From the NCBI RefSeq assembly GCF_030286045.1, contig NZ_CP127390.1:1815482-1879481 (forward strand): 64,000 nt of DNA, written 5' to 3'. The stretch comes from Propionimicrobium sp. PCR01-08-3 (lineage in GTDB: Bacteria > Actinomycetota > Actinomycetes > Propionibacteriales > Propionibacteriaceae). The position numbers and the translations under genes are program-made. Below, in pieces: positions 43,714 through 53,748 of this stretch. The notes beneath the pieces are model-generated. The model was not told the origin of the DNA and made no database searches. It was given only the letters and a program-made list of their open reading frames with translations. Each line of letters begins with the position of its first letter. Positions within the stretch are counted from its first letter, which is position 1.

Positions 43714-45552
43714 ATGACTACTGCATCTGGTCGTGCCGAAGAACCAGCCGCCCGGGCCCTCCCCCGGCTGGAAACCAGCGATTCCAGGCGAACCGTCAGA
43801 CGCCAGATTCTGCTGGCCGTGGTCGGCAGCCAGGCGCAGGCGTGGTTCTTGATCATCGTCGCGCGGTTGTTGGCGGATCGACTTGCCGGGCGTGGGCTAT
43901 CGGGTGGGTTGGTGAGTTTGGCCGCTTTCCTCGTGTTCGTGGCAGGTATGTCGGCCGCGGCGAGCAGTGTCGTCGGGTCGCGCAGTGCGCCGGCGTCCGA
44001 AGCCGGGTTGCATCGCCGGGTGCTGCAGCACGCCTTCGATCTGGGTCCCGCCATGTTCACCGGACGCCAGACCGGCGCGATGACCGGCATGCTCACCGAC
44101 CAGACCGAGCGCGTGGCCGGCTACCGGCAGACCTTCATCGGGCCGATGATCGGGTCGGTCGTCAGCCCCATGCTGATTCTGATCAGCGTGGCGATCGCTA
44201 TCGACCCGATCGCCGCGGTCATTCTGCTGGCCGCGGTGCCGTTCATTCCGCTGGCGGTCGGCGGTTTTCAACGTGCCTTCCGCAAGGTTTCCGCCAGCTC
44301 ACGGGAGGCCAGAGGCAAACTGGCGAGCCAGTTCTTGGAGGCCATTCAGGGCCTCACCACGCTCAAGGGTCTGCGCGCGGCCGACCGCGTCGGCGACGCG
44401 TTGGCCCACACCGGCGAGCAGAATCGCCGGGCCACCATGGCGCTGCTGGCCCGCAACCAGCTGATTCTGCTGGTCACCGACGCCGCCTTCTCGTTGTTCA
44501 TGCTGACCGCTGCCGGCTTGCTGGCCTGGTGGCGGCTTCGTTCCGGCGCCATGGACGCGGGCCAGGCGCTCGGGCTGGTGCTGGTTTCCGCGCTGCTGTG
44601 CGCCCCGATGGAGCAGATCGGCAGCTTCTTCTATATCGGCATGGCGGGCAAGGCGGCCCAACGCCAGATTCAGGCCTTCCTGGGACGCGAAACCCCGGTA
44701 CAGTGCGAGGCGACTTCATCCGGCAGCGCCTCGGCCATCGAGATGCGTGGCGCGAGCTTCGGCTACTCCCCCGATCGTCCGGTACTCATCGACTTTGATC
44801 TGAGCGTCGAGCCGCATTCGACCACCGTAATTCTCGGCCCGTCGGGGTCGGGCAAGTCGACCCTGATGTCGGTGCTCGCCGGAGACCTGCTGCCGAGCGC
44901 CGGCGTGACACAGATCGGCGGCGTCGCGTTGACCGCAGCCACCCGTGATCAGGTGCGGCAGGCGTCGGCCATGGTGCGCCAGCGCAGCTGGCTGTTCTAT
45001 GGGACGCTCGCCGAGAATCTGCGAATCGGCAATCCGCAGGCCCGCGACGATGAATTGTGGCAGGCGCTGGATGATGTGGCGCTGGCCGACTGGGCGTCCC
45101 GGCTGCCCGATGGCCTCGGTACCCAGCTCGGGGAACAGGGCCTGGCGGTCTCCGGCGGCCAAGCACAACGCATCGCACTGGCCCGGGCCATCGTCTCGGG
45201 ACGCGACCTGCTGCTGTTGGACGAGCCCACCTCCCAGGTCGACCAGGAATCCGAGCGGATCATTCTCGGCGCCATCGACGCACTCGCCCGCGACCACACC
45301 ATCGTGATGGTCTCCCACCGGCTGTCCGCAATCAGCCACGCCGACCAGGTCGTGGAGGTAGCGGTTCGTGCAGATGAGCCGCTATCTGCCGCGGCAACAC
45401 CGGAATCCCATGGGGCTGTCTTGTCCCCTGCTCAGAGGACACCGGCGCCGCCTCATAACCCATCTTTTCGCCCGGACGCCGCAGCGTCCTCGCCACCACC
45501 GAACCCCTCCAGGCAACCTTCAGCAGACGAGCAGGACCATGCGAACGACTGA
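43714..45552 (+). CDS. ABC exporter, fused permease-ATPase (CydD-like)
   Basis: 612 residues: an N-terminal six-helix ABC transporter type 1 domain (about residues 25-320) and a nucleotide-binding domain with Walker A GPSGSGKST (about 375-383), signature VSGGQAQR (about 479), Walker [10 protein letters not shown] and switch His in MVSHRLSA. The last ~60 residues are Pro/Ala-rich. The order with its partner and overall length resemble CydD, which exports glutathione/cysteine for cytochrome bd assembly, but no cydAB is present, so other substrates are possible. No ribosome binding site is clear; the ATG choice is tentative. Confidence 0.82.
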   Translation: MTTASGRAEEPAARALPRLETSDSRRTVRRQILLAVVGSQAQAWFLIIVARLLADRLAGRGLSGGLVSLAAFLVFVAGMSAAASSVVGSRSAPASEAGLHRRVLQHAFDLGPAMFTGRQTGAMTGMLTDQTERVAGYRQTFIGPMIGSVVSPMLILISVAIAIDPIAAVILLAAVPFIPLAVGGFQRAFRKVSASSREARGKLASQFLEAIQGLTTLKGLRAADRVGDALAHTGEQNRRATMALLARNQLILLVTDAAFSLFMLTAAGLLAWWRLRSGAMDAGQALGLVLVSALLCAPMEQIGSFFYIGMAGKAAQRQIQAFLGRETPVQCEATSSGSASAIEMRGASFGYSPDRPVLIDFDLSVEPHSTTVILGPSGSGKSTLMSVLAGDLLPSAGVTQIGGVALTAATRDQVRQASAMVRQRSWLFYGTLAENLRIGNPQARDDELWQALDDVALADWASRLPDGLGTQLGEQGLAVSGGQAQRIALARAIVSGRDLLLLDEPTSQVDQESERIILGAIDALARDHTIVMVSHRLSAISHADQVVEVAVRADEPLSAAATPESHGAVLSPAQRTPAPPHNPSFRPDAAASSPPPNPSRQPSADEQDHAND

Positions 45553-47254
45553 TTCCAGACGAAGCGATTCAAAACAGGTGCGCAACTGGCTGCTCGATGT
45601 GGCCCGGCCTGTGTTGAAGCCGCTGGGCGCGTCCGTCGCCTTCCGGCATGTCGACCAGTTTGCCGGACTCGGGCTGCTGGCCATCGGTGCCGGATCGATT
45701 GCCCGATTGGCGAGTGACCTTACCGGTTCTCCAGAGGCCGGACCTGCCTGGTTACCGAGCAGCGCGGCCATGCTCGCCCTCACTCTGATCGTGATCTCGC
45801 TTGTCAAGGGGCTAACGCGCTACCTGGAGCATTTCTTCGGGCATCTGGTCGCGTTCAAGGCCCTCGAATTGCTGCGCGTCAGGCTGTTCCGCGCCCTGGT
45901 GCCGCAGACCCCGGCATTGATGCAGCGCTCGACCTCTGGCGATCTGCTGGTGCGGGCCACCAAGGACATCGACCGTATCGAGGTTTTCTTCGCGCACACA
46001 TTTCCACCTGCGGTGACCGCGGTCACCGTTCCGGTGGTGGGAGTTCTCGTGATCGCAGGTGTCGGGTCGTGGCCGCTGGCACTGGCCGCCGCGATCGGCC
46101 TGGCGCTCAGCCTGCTGGTGCCGCTGCTCGGTGCGTCCACGAACCAGGCGGCCGCCCAGCAGGTAGCCGCGGCGAGAGGGACGATCAGCCAGCACATCAC
46201 CGATTCGATGCAGGGCATGGCCGAGGTCACCGGATACGGGCACGTCACCCGCCGGCTCGACGAACTTGCCGAGCTTGACGAACAAGTTGCCCGCGCACAG
46301 CAGACCCGTGGACATGTTCAGGCCACCCGCGATGGTCTGCAGGTGGTGATCGTCGGGTTGACCACGCTGGCGGTTGCCGTGTTGGCAATCGGGCTGGGCG
46401 TTGATCTGGTCTCGGCTGCCATCGCCGTCGCCCTGACCTGGCGGCTGTTCGATTCGACCTCGGCCGTCAAGGACTTCATGGCCAGTTTGGATACCTCGAT
46501 GGCGGCGGCGGAACGCGTCCATCGGATCGCCACCGCCCCGCCGCTGATCGCCGGTCCCGATTCTGCTGTCGACCTGCCGCCGGGACCGCTGGCCATCAGC
46601 TGGGAGCATCTCGGCTACCGCTACCCCAGTGAGGCCAATGATCGGGAACCGGCTCTGCAGGACGTGAGCATCACCGCCCCGGCCGGTACTCATCTGCTGC
46701 TCACCGGCCACTCGGGCTGCGGCAAGTCGACGCTGCTGCATCTCGTGCTGCGCTACGACGATCCGACCTCCGGCAGGGTGCTGATCGGCGGTGTGGACGC
46801 CCGACAGATCCCCGGTGACCAGTTGCGTTCTCGGGTCGCGTTGATCGACCAAACGCCATTCCTGTTCCACGGCAGCATCGCCGACAATCTACGGATCGCC
46901 GCCCCGGAAGCCACCGATGAGCAACTACGCGAGGCACTGCATGTAGCCCAACTCGACGATGAGATCCACCAGATGCCCGACGGGCTTGGCACCCAGGTCG
47001 GCGAGCGAGGCCAGCGGTTGTCGGGCGGGCAGCAGCAGCGTCTGGCGCTGGCCCGTGCCTTGCTGATCGGTGCCGACATCCTCCTGCTCGACGAGTTCAC
47101 CTCGCATCTCGACACCGAACTTGCCGCGCGAGTGCGGCAGGCGCTGCGGGCTGCGCGTCCGGATGCAACGATCATCGAATCGGCGCATCTATTCGACACC
47201 GTCGACGCGGATCAAATCGTCCGCTTGGATGCCGGACGATTGTTGGGTAGCTGA
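45539..47254 (+). CDS. ABC exporter, fused permease-ATPase (CydC-like)
   Basis: 571 residues, overlapping its partner by 14 bases, so the two are coupled and likely form a heterodimer. Six-helix domain (QFAGLGLLAIGAGSIARL onward), then Walker A GHSGCGKST (about 389-397), signature LSGGQQQR (about 494) and Walker B ILLLDEFTSHLD, with Phe instead of the usual Pro after DE. The switch region ESAHLFDTV retains the His. CydC is the best-known relative; thiol, amino acid or peptide export is possible. Confidence 0.82.
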   Translation: MRTTDSRRSDSKQVRNWLLDVARPVLKPLGASVAFRHVDQFAGLGLLAIGAGSIARLASDLTGSPEAGPAWLPSSAAMLALTLIVISLVKGLTRYLEHFFGHLVAFKALELLRVRLFRALVPQTPALMQRSTSGDLLVRATKDIDRIEVFFAHTFPPAVTAVTVPVVGVLVIAGVGSWPLALAAAIGLALSLLVPLLGASTNQAAAQQVAAARGTISQHITDSMQGMAEVTGYGHVTRRLDELAELDEQVARAQQTRGHVQATRDGLQVVIVGLTTLAVAVLAIGLGVDLVSAAIAVALTWRLFDSTSAVKDFMASLDTSMAAAERVHRIATAPPLIAGPDSAVDLPPGPLAISWEHLGYRYPSEANDREPALQDVSITAPAGTHLLLTGHSGCGKSTLLHLVLRYDDPTSGRVLIGGVDARQIPGDQLRSRVALIDQTPFLFHGSIADNLRIAAPEATDEQLREALHVAQLDDEIHQMPDGLGTQVGERGQRLSGGQQQRLALARALLIGADILLLDEFTSHLDTELAARVRQALRAARPDATIIESAHLFDTVDADQIVRLDAGRLLGS

Positions 47255-47396
47255 AACGAGTCTTCGAGCGTGACGAATGGACGCGTCGAGTGACTTCTAC
47301 TCTCGTTCGTCGGTAATCCCGCTCGCCTGGTAGTGAGCGCACGACAAAACGCCCGATCCGGAGAGCAACACGCAACCGACGTTGCCTGAAGGATCT

Positions 47397-48257
47397 TCAA
47401 TACAGAACTGTTGCGAGCTCGTCCACGGTGACGAAACCGATCTCCGAGTACAACCGACGGGCCGGGGTGTTGAAGTCGTTGACATACAGCGACACCTCGG
47501 AGAATTGCTGCTGGCACAAGTTCACGACCTGGGCCATGGCAGGCACCGACATCCGCCTGCCGCGCAGCACCGGGTCGAGCCAGACGCCTTGCACCTGGCA
47601 GTACTGCCGCCAGGCCGAGCCGATATCGGACTTGAACCAGACTCTCTCCTGCGGGTGCCTGACTTCGTCGGCGGGCACGATGCCACCCATCGCGCGGCCC
47701 ATCTGCATCAGCACGCGCACATAGCGCGAATAGCTGCCGGACGAATCCACTGGGCTGACGCCGACCTCTTCGGTGTACATCGCCACCGCCGCCTTCGTGT
47801 AGGCCTCGGCATGAGTCGTGTCGACCCGCCTGATCCTGGCATCGCCCGGGATCAGCGGTGACCGGCGGATCACCATCAGCGGCTGGTGGGCCCGCACCTC
47901 GCGCGGGTACTTCCAGCTGGTTCCCCAGCGGTCGCACAACCTGGCATGCAAATGGCTGATCGCCGCGGCCTTGCCAACCATCGAGGCGACCTGTCTGCGT
48001 GGCCCGATAGCGTCGGCGAACGCCTCCATCGCCTCGGTCGAGGCTCCGATCGGTACCAGATTGGAGCCGACGTGGCACGCTGCGACAAGCTCACCACCTG
48101 CGTAGTAGCCGTAGACGGCACAGCCGAGCGATTGCGGCGCCAGCCCGAAGGTCGAGACTCGGGAGGCCACGAAGAGGTTGCTGAGCGGGTCGCAGGCCAG
48201 CAGCGAGAGAAACTCCGGGAGATCCTCGTCGTCCAGAACCCGTATCGAACCGCTCAA
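47397..48257 (-). CDS. DUF4081/GNAT family acetyltransferase
   Basis: 286 residues. The N-terminal ~120 residues (VLDDEDLPEFLSLLACDPLSNLFVASRVSTFGL ... GCAVYGYYAGGELVAACHVGSNLVPI) are the DUF4081 domain and the C-terminal part is a GNAT fold with VQGVWLDPVLRGRRMSVPAMAQVVNLC and SLYVNDFNTPARRLYSEIGFVTV. Its position directly after ispG, 13 bases downstream, is conserved in actinobacteria. The acetyl acceptor is unknown. Confidence 0.9.
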   Translation of the reverse strand: MSGSIRVLDDEDLPEFLSLLACDPLSNLFVASRVSTFGLAPQSLGCAVYGYYAGGELVAACHVGSNLVPIGASTEAMEAFADAIGPRRQVASMVGKAAAISHLHARLCDRWGTSWKYPREVRAHQPLMVIRRSPLIPGDARIRRVDTTHAEAYTKAAVAMYTEEVGVSPVDSSGSYSRYVRVLMQMGRAMGGIVPADEVRHPQERVWFKSDIGSAWRQYCQVQGVWLDPVLRGRRMSVPAMAQVVNLCQQQFSEVSLYVNDFNTPARRLYSEIGFVTVDELATVLY

Positions 48258-48270
48258 CGGACTGCGCCTC

Positions 48271-49413
48271 TTAGCTGACCAGGACCTCGGGGCTGCCCGA
48301 CTCGTCCATCTCGGACGCGATCCGGTTGGCCTCCGAGATCAAGGTGCGCACGATCTCGTCTTCGGGGACGGTCGCGATGACCTCGCCGCGGACGAAGATC
48401 TGTCCGCGTCCGTTACCCGACGCCACACCCAGATCGGCCTCGCGGGCCTCGCCGGGACCATTCACCACACAGCCCATCACGGCGACGCGGATCGGCGCGG
48501 TTATCTGCTTCAGGCCCTCGGTCACGTCGTTGGCCAGCTTGTAGACGTCGACCTGGGCCCGGCCACAGCTGGGGCAGCTGACGATTTCGAACTGGCGGGG
48601 GCGCAGGTTCAGCGATTCGAGGATCTTGATGCCGACCTTGACCTCTTCGACCGGCGGAGCCGACAGCGACACCCGGATGGTGTCGCCGATACCCTCGGCC
48701 AACAGCGCACCGAAGGCGGTCGCCGACTTGATGGTGCCCTGGAAGGCGGGCCCAGCCTCGGTCACGCCGAGGTGCAGCGGGTAGTCGCAGGCCTGCGAGA
48801 GCCTGCGGTAGGCGTCCACCATGATCACCGGGTCGTGATGCTTCACGGAGATCGCGAAATCAAAGAATCCGACCTCTTCGAACAGCGCCGCCTCATTGAG
48901 CGCGGATTGCACGAGCGCACCTGCCGGGTCGGTCTCGTACATGGCGCGCAGCCGCTTGTCGAGAGAGCCGGCGTTGACCCCGATACGAATCGAGGTTCCG
49001 TGGTCGGTCGCAGCCTTGGCGATGTCGGCAATCTTGTCGTCGAAGGCTTTGATGTTGCCGGGGTTGACGCGGACCTTCGCGCAGCCGGCTTCGATCGCCG
49101 CGAACACGTAGCGCGGCTGGAAGTGGATGTCGGCGACCACCGGGATCTTCGATTTCGCCGCGATGGCCGGCAGCGCGTCCGCGTCGTCCTGGCTCGGCAC
49201 CGCAACCCGCACGATGTCGCAGCCGGCCGCGGTCAATTCCGCGATCTGCTGCAAGGTCGCGTTGATGTTGGCCGTCAGCGTGGTGGTCATCGATTGCACC
49301 GCGATCGGGGCGTCTCCCCCGATAGATGTGGTGCCGACCTTGATCTTGCGAGTCTTACGCCGGGGCGCGAGCACCATCGGCGTGGCCGACGGAGTTCCCA
49401 GATTGATGGACAT
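48271..49413 (-). CDS. ispG: 4-Hydroxy-3-methylbut-2-enyl diphosphate synthase
   Basis: 380 residues. IspG (GcpE) reductively opens methylerythritol cyclodiphosphate to HMBPP in the MEP isoprenoid pathway and uses a [4Fe-4S] cluster. Motifs: [59 protein letters not shown]; cluster cysteines are in [11 protein letters not shown] and [11 protein letters not shown]. The ATG is taken where the family begins (MSINLGTPS). dxr and rseP, commonly just upstream, are missing here. Confidence 0.96.
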   Translation of the reverse strand: MSINLGTPSATPMVLAPRRKTRKIKVGTTSIGGDAPIAVQSMTTTLTANINATLQQIAELTAAGCDIVRVAVPSQDDADALPAIAAKSKIPVVADIHFQPRYVFAAIEAGCAKVRVNPGNIKAFDDKIADIAKAATDHGTSIRIGVNAGSLDKRLRAMYETDPAGALVQSALNEAALFEEVGFFDFAISVKHHDPVIMVDAYRRLSQACDYPLHLGVTEAGPAFQGTIKSATAFGALLAEGIGDTIRVSLSAPPVEEVKVGIKILESLNLRPRQFEIVSCPSCGRAQVDVYKLANDVTEGLKQITAPIRVAVMGCVVNGPGEAREADLGVASGNGRGQIFVRGEVIATVPEDEIVRTLISEANRIASEMDESGSPEVLVS

Positions 49414-49647
49414 TGACCAGCTTTCTCGAAATCGTCTGTGCACCATCCTAACCGCGTGCCGGAATAGTGCGGCTCAGCCGGTCTCGGCGAGCGCCGATTG
49501 CACCGTTGCCCGATTCCCCGCCAGCAACGCAACCGCGAATTCGATCAGAGCCGAAGCTCGCTTCATCGGTTGACACGAGCTCCTGGGCGATCGCCAGTGA
49601 TTCGGGTCGCTAACATCGGCGGTAACCGCGTACGTGGAAGGGATCAG

Positions 49648-50793
49648 ATGAATACCGCGCATGTGCCTACCTTGGAGATCGACTCGTTGGGCGAGTGGGA
49701 TGCCCGGATCACAACCGTGGACTCCATCGCCGGCTGGGTCATGCAGGCGGTCGACCTGAGCGAGCGGGCAGATGACCTTCAGCGTGTCGATCCACGCGGG
49801 GCATCATTTCTGGGCTGCACGCTGCCGGCCGATTTGGTCGAGGAACTGCGCGAGCGCGGAGCACTCATCTTTCCGCCGCTGCCGCACGTGCCGTTCGAGC
49901 CCTACCGATCCAGCCTTTACAGCGCGTTCGAGCTTTATGACGCTGTCGCTGGCGGCGAGCTTTATGCGCAGACCACCGATGCCCGCATCTATTCTTGGAC
50001 GAATTCGCTGCCCGGGCCGGACGACCTGGCCGCATCGTTGGCCATGACGCTGCACGACCATTCGATAACCGACGCTCTGGAAGACCTGCTCGACGGTATC
50101 GCTCCCGAATGCACGGTCGGGATCCTCGGCGGGCATGCGATGTCGCGCGGCTCGGACGACTACGTCGGCGCCGCCAGGCTGGCATCCCAACTCACCAAGG
50201 CCGGATTCACGGTATTGACCGGCGGCGGGCCGGGCGCCATGGAGGCCGCGAACCTGGGAGCCTATCTCGCCGGGCAGCCGGCGGCCCTCGTCCACGCCAT
50301 CGGCCATCTGTCGTCAGCGCCCGATTACAAGGACAATGAGACGCTGTGGGCGGCCACCGCGATGGAGGTCCGTGCGCAAACGCATCCGAGCGGACGCTCG
50401 GTCGGCATTCCGACCTGGTTCTACGGCCATGAACTGCCGAACGTGTTCGCCTCACAGATCGCCAAATACTTCAGCAATGCTCTGCGCGAAGACATCTTGC
50501 TGCAGCATTGCCGCGGCGGTTTGATCTACCTGCCGGGCGCCGCAGGCACAATACAAGAGGTCTTCCAGGCGGCGACCGGCAACTACTACGCCGCAAGTCC
50601 CGAACTGATCAGCCCGATGATCTTCGTCGGCCACGAATACTGGACCGATACTCTGCCCGTTTGGCCGCTGATCAGCGCACTAGCGTCCGGACGCGAGATG
50701 GCCGACCACCTGCTGCTCGTCGACGATGTGGACGCCGCCGCCGATCATCTCGCTGGACTGCTCGAGGCGGCGGCCCGGCGGCAAAACGCCTGA
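49648..50793 (+). CDS. LOG family (lysine decarboxylase-like) nucleotide-binding protein
   Basis: 381 residues with GGAAGGGA before the ATG. The C-terminal half is a Rossmann-like LOG domain: VGILGGHAMSRGSDDY, TGGGPGAMEAANLGAYLAG and YLPGAAGTIQEVFQA, a variant of the family's PGGxGTxxE with GAA in place of GGx. The N-terminal ~150 residues (SIAGWVMQAVDLSERAD ... LIFPPLPHVPFEPYRSSLYSAFELYD) are an extra domain not in small LOG enzymes. LOG proteins hydrolyse cytokinin-type nucleoside monophosphates; this larger form may act on another nucleotide. Confidence 0.82.
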   Translation: MNTAHVPTLEIDSLGEWDARITTVDSIAGWVMQAVDLSERADDLQRVDPRGASFLGCTLPADLVEELRERGALIFPPLPHVPFEPYRSSLYSAFELYDAVAGGELYAQTTDARIYSWTNSLPGPDDLAASLAMTLHDHSITDALEDLLDGIAPECTVGILGGHAMSRGSDDYVGAARLASQLTKAGFTVLTGGGPGAMEAANLGAYLAGQPAALVHAIGHLSSAPDYKDNETLWAATAMEVRAQTHPSGRSVGIPTWFYGHELPNVFASQIAKYFSNALREDILLQHCRGGLIYLPGAAGTIQEVFQAATGNYYAASPELISPMIFVGHEYWTDTLPVWPLISALASGREMADHLLLVDDVDAAADHLAGLLEAAARRQNA

Positions 50794-50910
50794 CCCGACA
50801 TGTCGGATAACGGTTACCGCGCGGGCCAACCGTCCAGTCACGGGCCCAAGCCCGGGATGCGGCACGCAGCGAGAATTCTCTGACGGGTTCTACCCCTCAG
50901 GCCAGTTCGA

Positions 50911-51546
50911 TCAGCGCTCCGCCACCGTGAAACGGACGCGGCGGTGGGCCGGATTCTCCAGTTCGTCGAGGGCGGCCTTGGCGAAGGTGCCCGAGGTTAC
51001 GAAGCTGCCGGCCGGATGGTCGTCGCCGAGCTGGTAGCCTGCGGCAGGCTCACCTGGGGCGATCGTGGGAGCCGGTGCCAGCATCACCCAGCCGACCGAT
51101 TCGGGGGCCTTGCGGTAGATCTCCAGGATCTCGGCGAAGCTCAAGGATTCGGGCTTGGCGGCATCGGGGAAGTCCGGGGCGTCAACCAGCCGGGTGCCGT
51201 CATCGGCCAGGGTCGCTCCCGCACCACCGACCACGAAAACCCGGGCTGCGACACCGGCCGCGGCCAACGCCGGCACGATCGCCGCATGCGCATCGATGAT
51301 GGGCTGCACCGGGCTACCGTCTCTCGGCCCGGGCACCGCGAAGACGATGGCGTCGGTCTTCTCGGCCTTGGCGACGACGTCGGCCGCGTCACCGATCTGT
51401 CCCGTGACGTAATCGACCCCATCAATGGGATTGTCCGGGGTTCCGCCTCGGGATACGCCGACAACCCGGTGCCCGCGGCGGACGGCTTCGGCGGCTATGG
51501 CGCTGCCGACCATGCCGGTAGCCCCGTAAACGGTGATGGTGTTCAT
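50911..51546 (-). CDS. NAD(P)-binding Rossmann-fold protein (NmrA/SDR-like)
   Basis: 211 residues with GAGGAG upstream. The start ITVYGATGMVGSAIAAEAVRRGHRVVGVSRG is the atypical SDR glycine motif (GxxGxxG), followed by VDYVTGQIGDAADV, VFVVGGAGATLADDGTRLVDAPDFPD and APTIAPGEPAAGYQLGDD. It resembles NADPH-dependent reductases such as the biliverdin reductase B-like and YwnB families. Substrate unknown. It converges on the LOG gene, occupying the place between rlmN and ispG. Confidence 0.85.
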   Translation of the reverse strand: MNTITVYGATGMVGSAIAAEAVRRGHRVVGVSRGGTPDNPIDGVDYVTGQIGDAADVVAKAEKTDAIVFAVPGPRDGSPVQPIIDAHAAIVPALAAAGVAARVFVVGGAGATLADDGTRLVDAPDFPDAAKPESLSFAEILEIYRKAPESVGWVMLAPAPTIAPGEPAAGYQLGDDHPAGSFVTSGTFAKAALDELENPAHRRVRFTVAER

Positions 51547-51628
51547 GCTGCTCTCCTCACGTGTGATCGATCGAGGGGGCTACAAAGAACCATCGACGGG
51601 CAGTTCTTCGGCACGCCCCAAACCCAGG

Positions 51629-52777
51629 TTAGGATCGCTCGCTCGCCCTGGAGTCCAGATTCGCCGCCAGCTGACCACAGGCCCCATCGATGTCGCTGCC
51701 TCGGGTGTCGCGGACCGTCACCGGAACTCCGGCGTGCTCCAAGTGCTCGACGAAGGCCCGCTCGTCGGTGGGCCTGGACGCCGTCCATTTGCTGCCGGGT
51801 GTCGGATTCAGCGGAATCAGGTTCACGTGGAACCAGCCCCAGTCGCCGCGAGCCTTCAGTCTTCTGGCCAGCAGGTCGGCCCGCCAGGACTGGTCGTTGA
51901 TGTCTTTGATCAGGATGTATTCGATGCTTACCCGCCGCTTGGTGACGTTTGCGTAGTCCCACGCCGCGTCGAGTACTGCGTCCACGTTGAAATGCTTGTT
52001 CAACGGCACGATCTCGTCGCGCAACTGGTCGTCCGGGGCATGCAGCGACAACGCCAGGGTGACCGGCAAACCCTCGTCCGCGAGTTGACGCATCCTGGGC
52101 ACCATGCCGACGGTCGAAATCGTGATGCCGCGCGCCCCGATGCCCAGCCCGTCCGGGTTGGGCGCGTGAATCTGGCGGACGGCAGCCATCACCTGTTTGT
52201 AATTGGCCATCGGCTCGCCCATGCCCATGAAGACGATGTTGTTGATGTGGCCGGGCCCGCCCTTGAACTCCCCTGCCGCAAGCCTGCGGGCTGCATCGTG
52301 AACTTGCCAGACGATTTCGGACGCGGTCAGATTGCGCTGCAGTCCGCCTTGCCCGGTGGCACAGAACGGGCAGGCCATGCCGCAGCCTGCCTCGGACGAG
52401 ATGCAGATCGTCGTGCGGTCGCGGTAACGCATGATCACCGATTCGATGATCGCGCCATCGAACGCCCGCCAGGCGGTCTTGATGGTGGTGCCATGATCAG
52501 CGGTCTGCTCCCCCGCACGATCCAGCATCGTGGGGAACCAGGTCTCGGCGACCTGGTCGCGGATACCCGCAGGAAGATCTGTCCACTGGGCGGGGTCGGC
52601 GTTCAGGCTGGCGAACCACTGATGGGAGATCTGCTTCGCCCGGAAACCGGGCAATCCCGCCTGCTTCACCGCATCGACGCGATCGGTGGGGCTGAGGTCC
52701 ATCCAGTGGATCGGGGGCTTACGCCGGGTCGGCCGGAACTTTCCGGTGAGATCGAGATGCCCGACGATAGTTGTCAT
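51629..52777 (-). CDS. rlmN: 23S rRNA/tRNA adenine(2503)-C(2)-methyltransferase
   Basis: 382 residues. A radical SAM enzyme that methylates C2 of A2503 in 23S rRNA and A37 in some tRNAs. The cluster motif is [11 protein letters not shown] (CxxxCxxC), with [32 protein letters not shown] and the C-terminal DIDGACGQL carrying the catalytic Cys. It lies next to cdsA, its common neighbour in actinobacteria. Confidence 0.96.
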   Translation of the reverse strand: MTTIVGHLDLTGKFRPTRRKPPIHWMDLSPTDRVDAVKQAGLPGFRAKQISHQWFASLNADPAQWTDLPAGIRDQVAETWFPTMLDRAGEQTADHGTTIKTAWRAFDGAIIESVIMRYRDRTTICISSEAGCGMACPFCATGQGGLQRNLTASEIVWQVHDAARRLAAGEFKGGPGHINNIVFMGMGEPMANYKQVMAAVRQIHAPNPDGLGIGARGITISTVGMVPRMRQLADEGLPVTLALSLHAPDDQLRDEIVPLNKHFNVDAVLDAAWDYANVTKRRVSIEYILIKDINDQSWRADLLARRLKARGDWGWFHVNLIPLNPTPGSKWTASRPTDERAFVEHLEHAGVPVTVRDTRGSDIDGACGQLAANLDSRASERS

Positions 52778-52846
52778 AGCTACGAGTCTGCCGCAACCTC
52801 GCGAAATCCGGGAGAAACCTGGACGCCCGGTGGCAACCGCTCCGGG

Positions 52847-53746
52847 TCACACCAGCAGCAGCATCGCCAGCCAGGCGATGGGGGCGGCACCCAGCAGTGA
52901 ATCCATCCGGTCCATGGCTCCGCCGTGGCCCGGAATGATCCGGCCCATGTCCTTGATGCCGGCGTCGCGTTTGAGCATCGACTCGATCAGGTCTCCGACG
53001 GTGCCTGCCAGCGACAGCAGGATTCCGATGATCGCACCGGCCCACCAGTGTGCGCCGATCATCAACGGACCGAGAACAGCACCGACGATGCAGGTCACGC
53101 CGACCGCTCCGGCCAACCCCTCCCAGGTCTTTCCGGGGCTGATGTGCGGCGCCAGCTTATGTTTGCCGAGCAGCGATCCGACGGCGTAGGCGCCGGTGTC
53201 GGCGCACGGCACCAAGATGAAGTAGTAGATGGCGCGTACATTGCCGTCCGGTTGTGCGAGCAGCAAGATCAATGTGCCCAGCAGCAACGGCACATACCCG
53301 ACCGTAAAGACGCTGGCGGCAGCATCGTTGATGAAGCCGCGCACCGGGCCGCGCAAGCGTCCGATCAGGCAGGCCAGCACCATCAGTGCCAGGCCGGCGA
53401 GCAGTACTCCGGCCCCGGTGAACTGGGAGTGATGCTGGGCCACATAGTGTGTCGCGACAAACGTCAGTGTCGCTCCGGCGGCTATCGGGGTCAAGACCAC
53501 GTGCAGGCCACGGCCGGTGAAAGCGCGCCATAGTTCGAATGATCCGACCACGGCGCAGACGATCAGGAAAGCGATGAAGCCCCAATCCCACCACAACAGC
53601 GAGCCCACGATCCAGGCGTAGAGCACGACCGCAGAGGCGATGGCCACGGGAAGATTGCGGCCCGTGCTGCGTTTGGACGCGGCTGACTGCTTGGTTCGGG
53701 TGGTCTGCTCAGCCGGTGAGCTCTTATCCGGACCGGATTCACTCAC
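52847..53746 (-). CDS. cdsA: Phosphatidate cytidylyltransferase
   Basis: 299 residues with about eight membrane segments after a charged Ser/Thr/Lys-rich N-terminus. CdsA makes CDP-diacylglycerol for phospholipid synthesis. The family signature is SLAGTVGDLIESMLKRDAGIKDMGRIIPGHGGAMDRMDSLLG, and the region GKHKLAPHISPGKTWEGLAGAVG precedes it. The start lies two bases after the frr stop (GTG, with AGGA upstream), so the two genes are coupled. Confidence 0.95.
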   Translation of the reverse strand: MSESGPDKSSPAEQTTRTKQSAASKRSTGRNLPVAIASAVVLYAWIVGSLLWWDWGFIAFLIVCAVVGSFELWRAFTGRGLHVVLTPIAAGATLTFVATHYVAQHHSQFTGAGVLLAGLALMVLACLIGRLRGPVRGFINDAAASVFTVGYVPLLLGTLILLLAQPDGNVRAIYYFILVPCADTGAYAVGSLLGKHKLAPHISPGKTWEGLAGAVGVTCIVGAVLGPLMIGAHWWAGAIIGILLSLAGTVGDLIESMLKRDAGIKDMGRIIPGHGGAMDRMDSLLGAAPIAWLAMLLLV

Positions 53747-53748
53747 TC

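Noticed and set aside
50795-50806. CCGACATGTCGG palindrome after the LOG gene as a regulatory site
   Set aside because: It lies in a convergent gene junction immediately behind a stop codon, where no promoter is expected, and is too short to act as a terminator.
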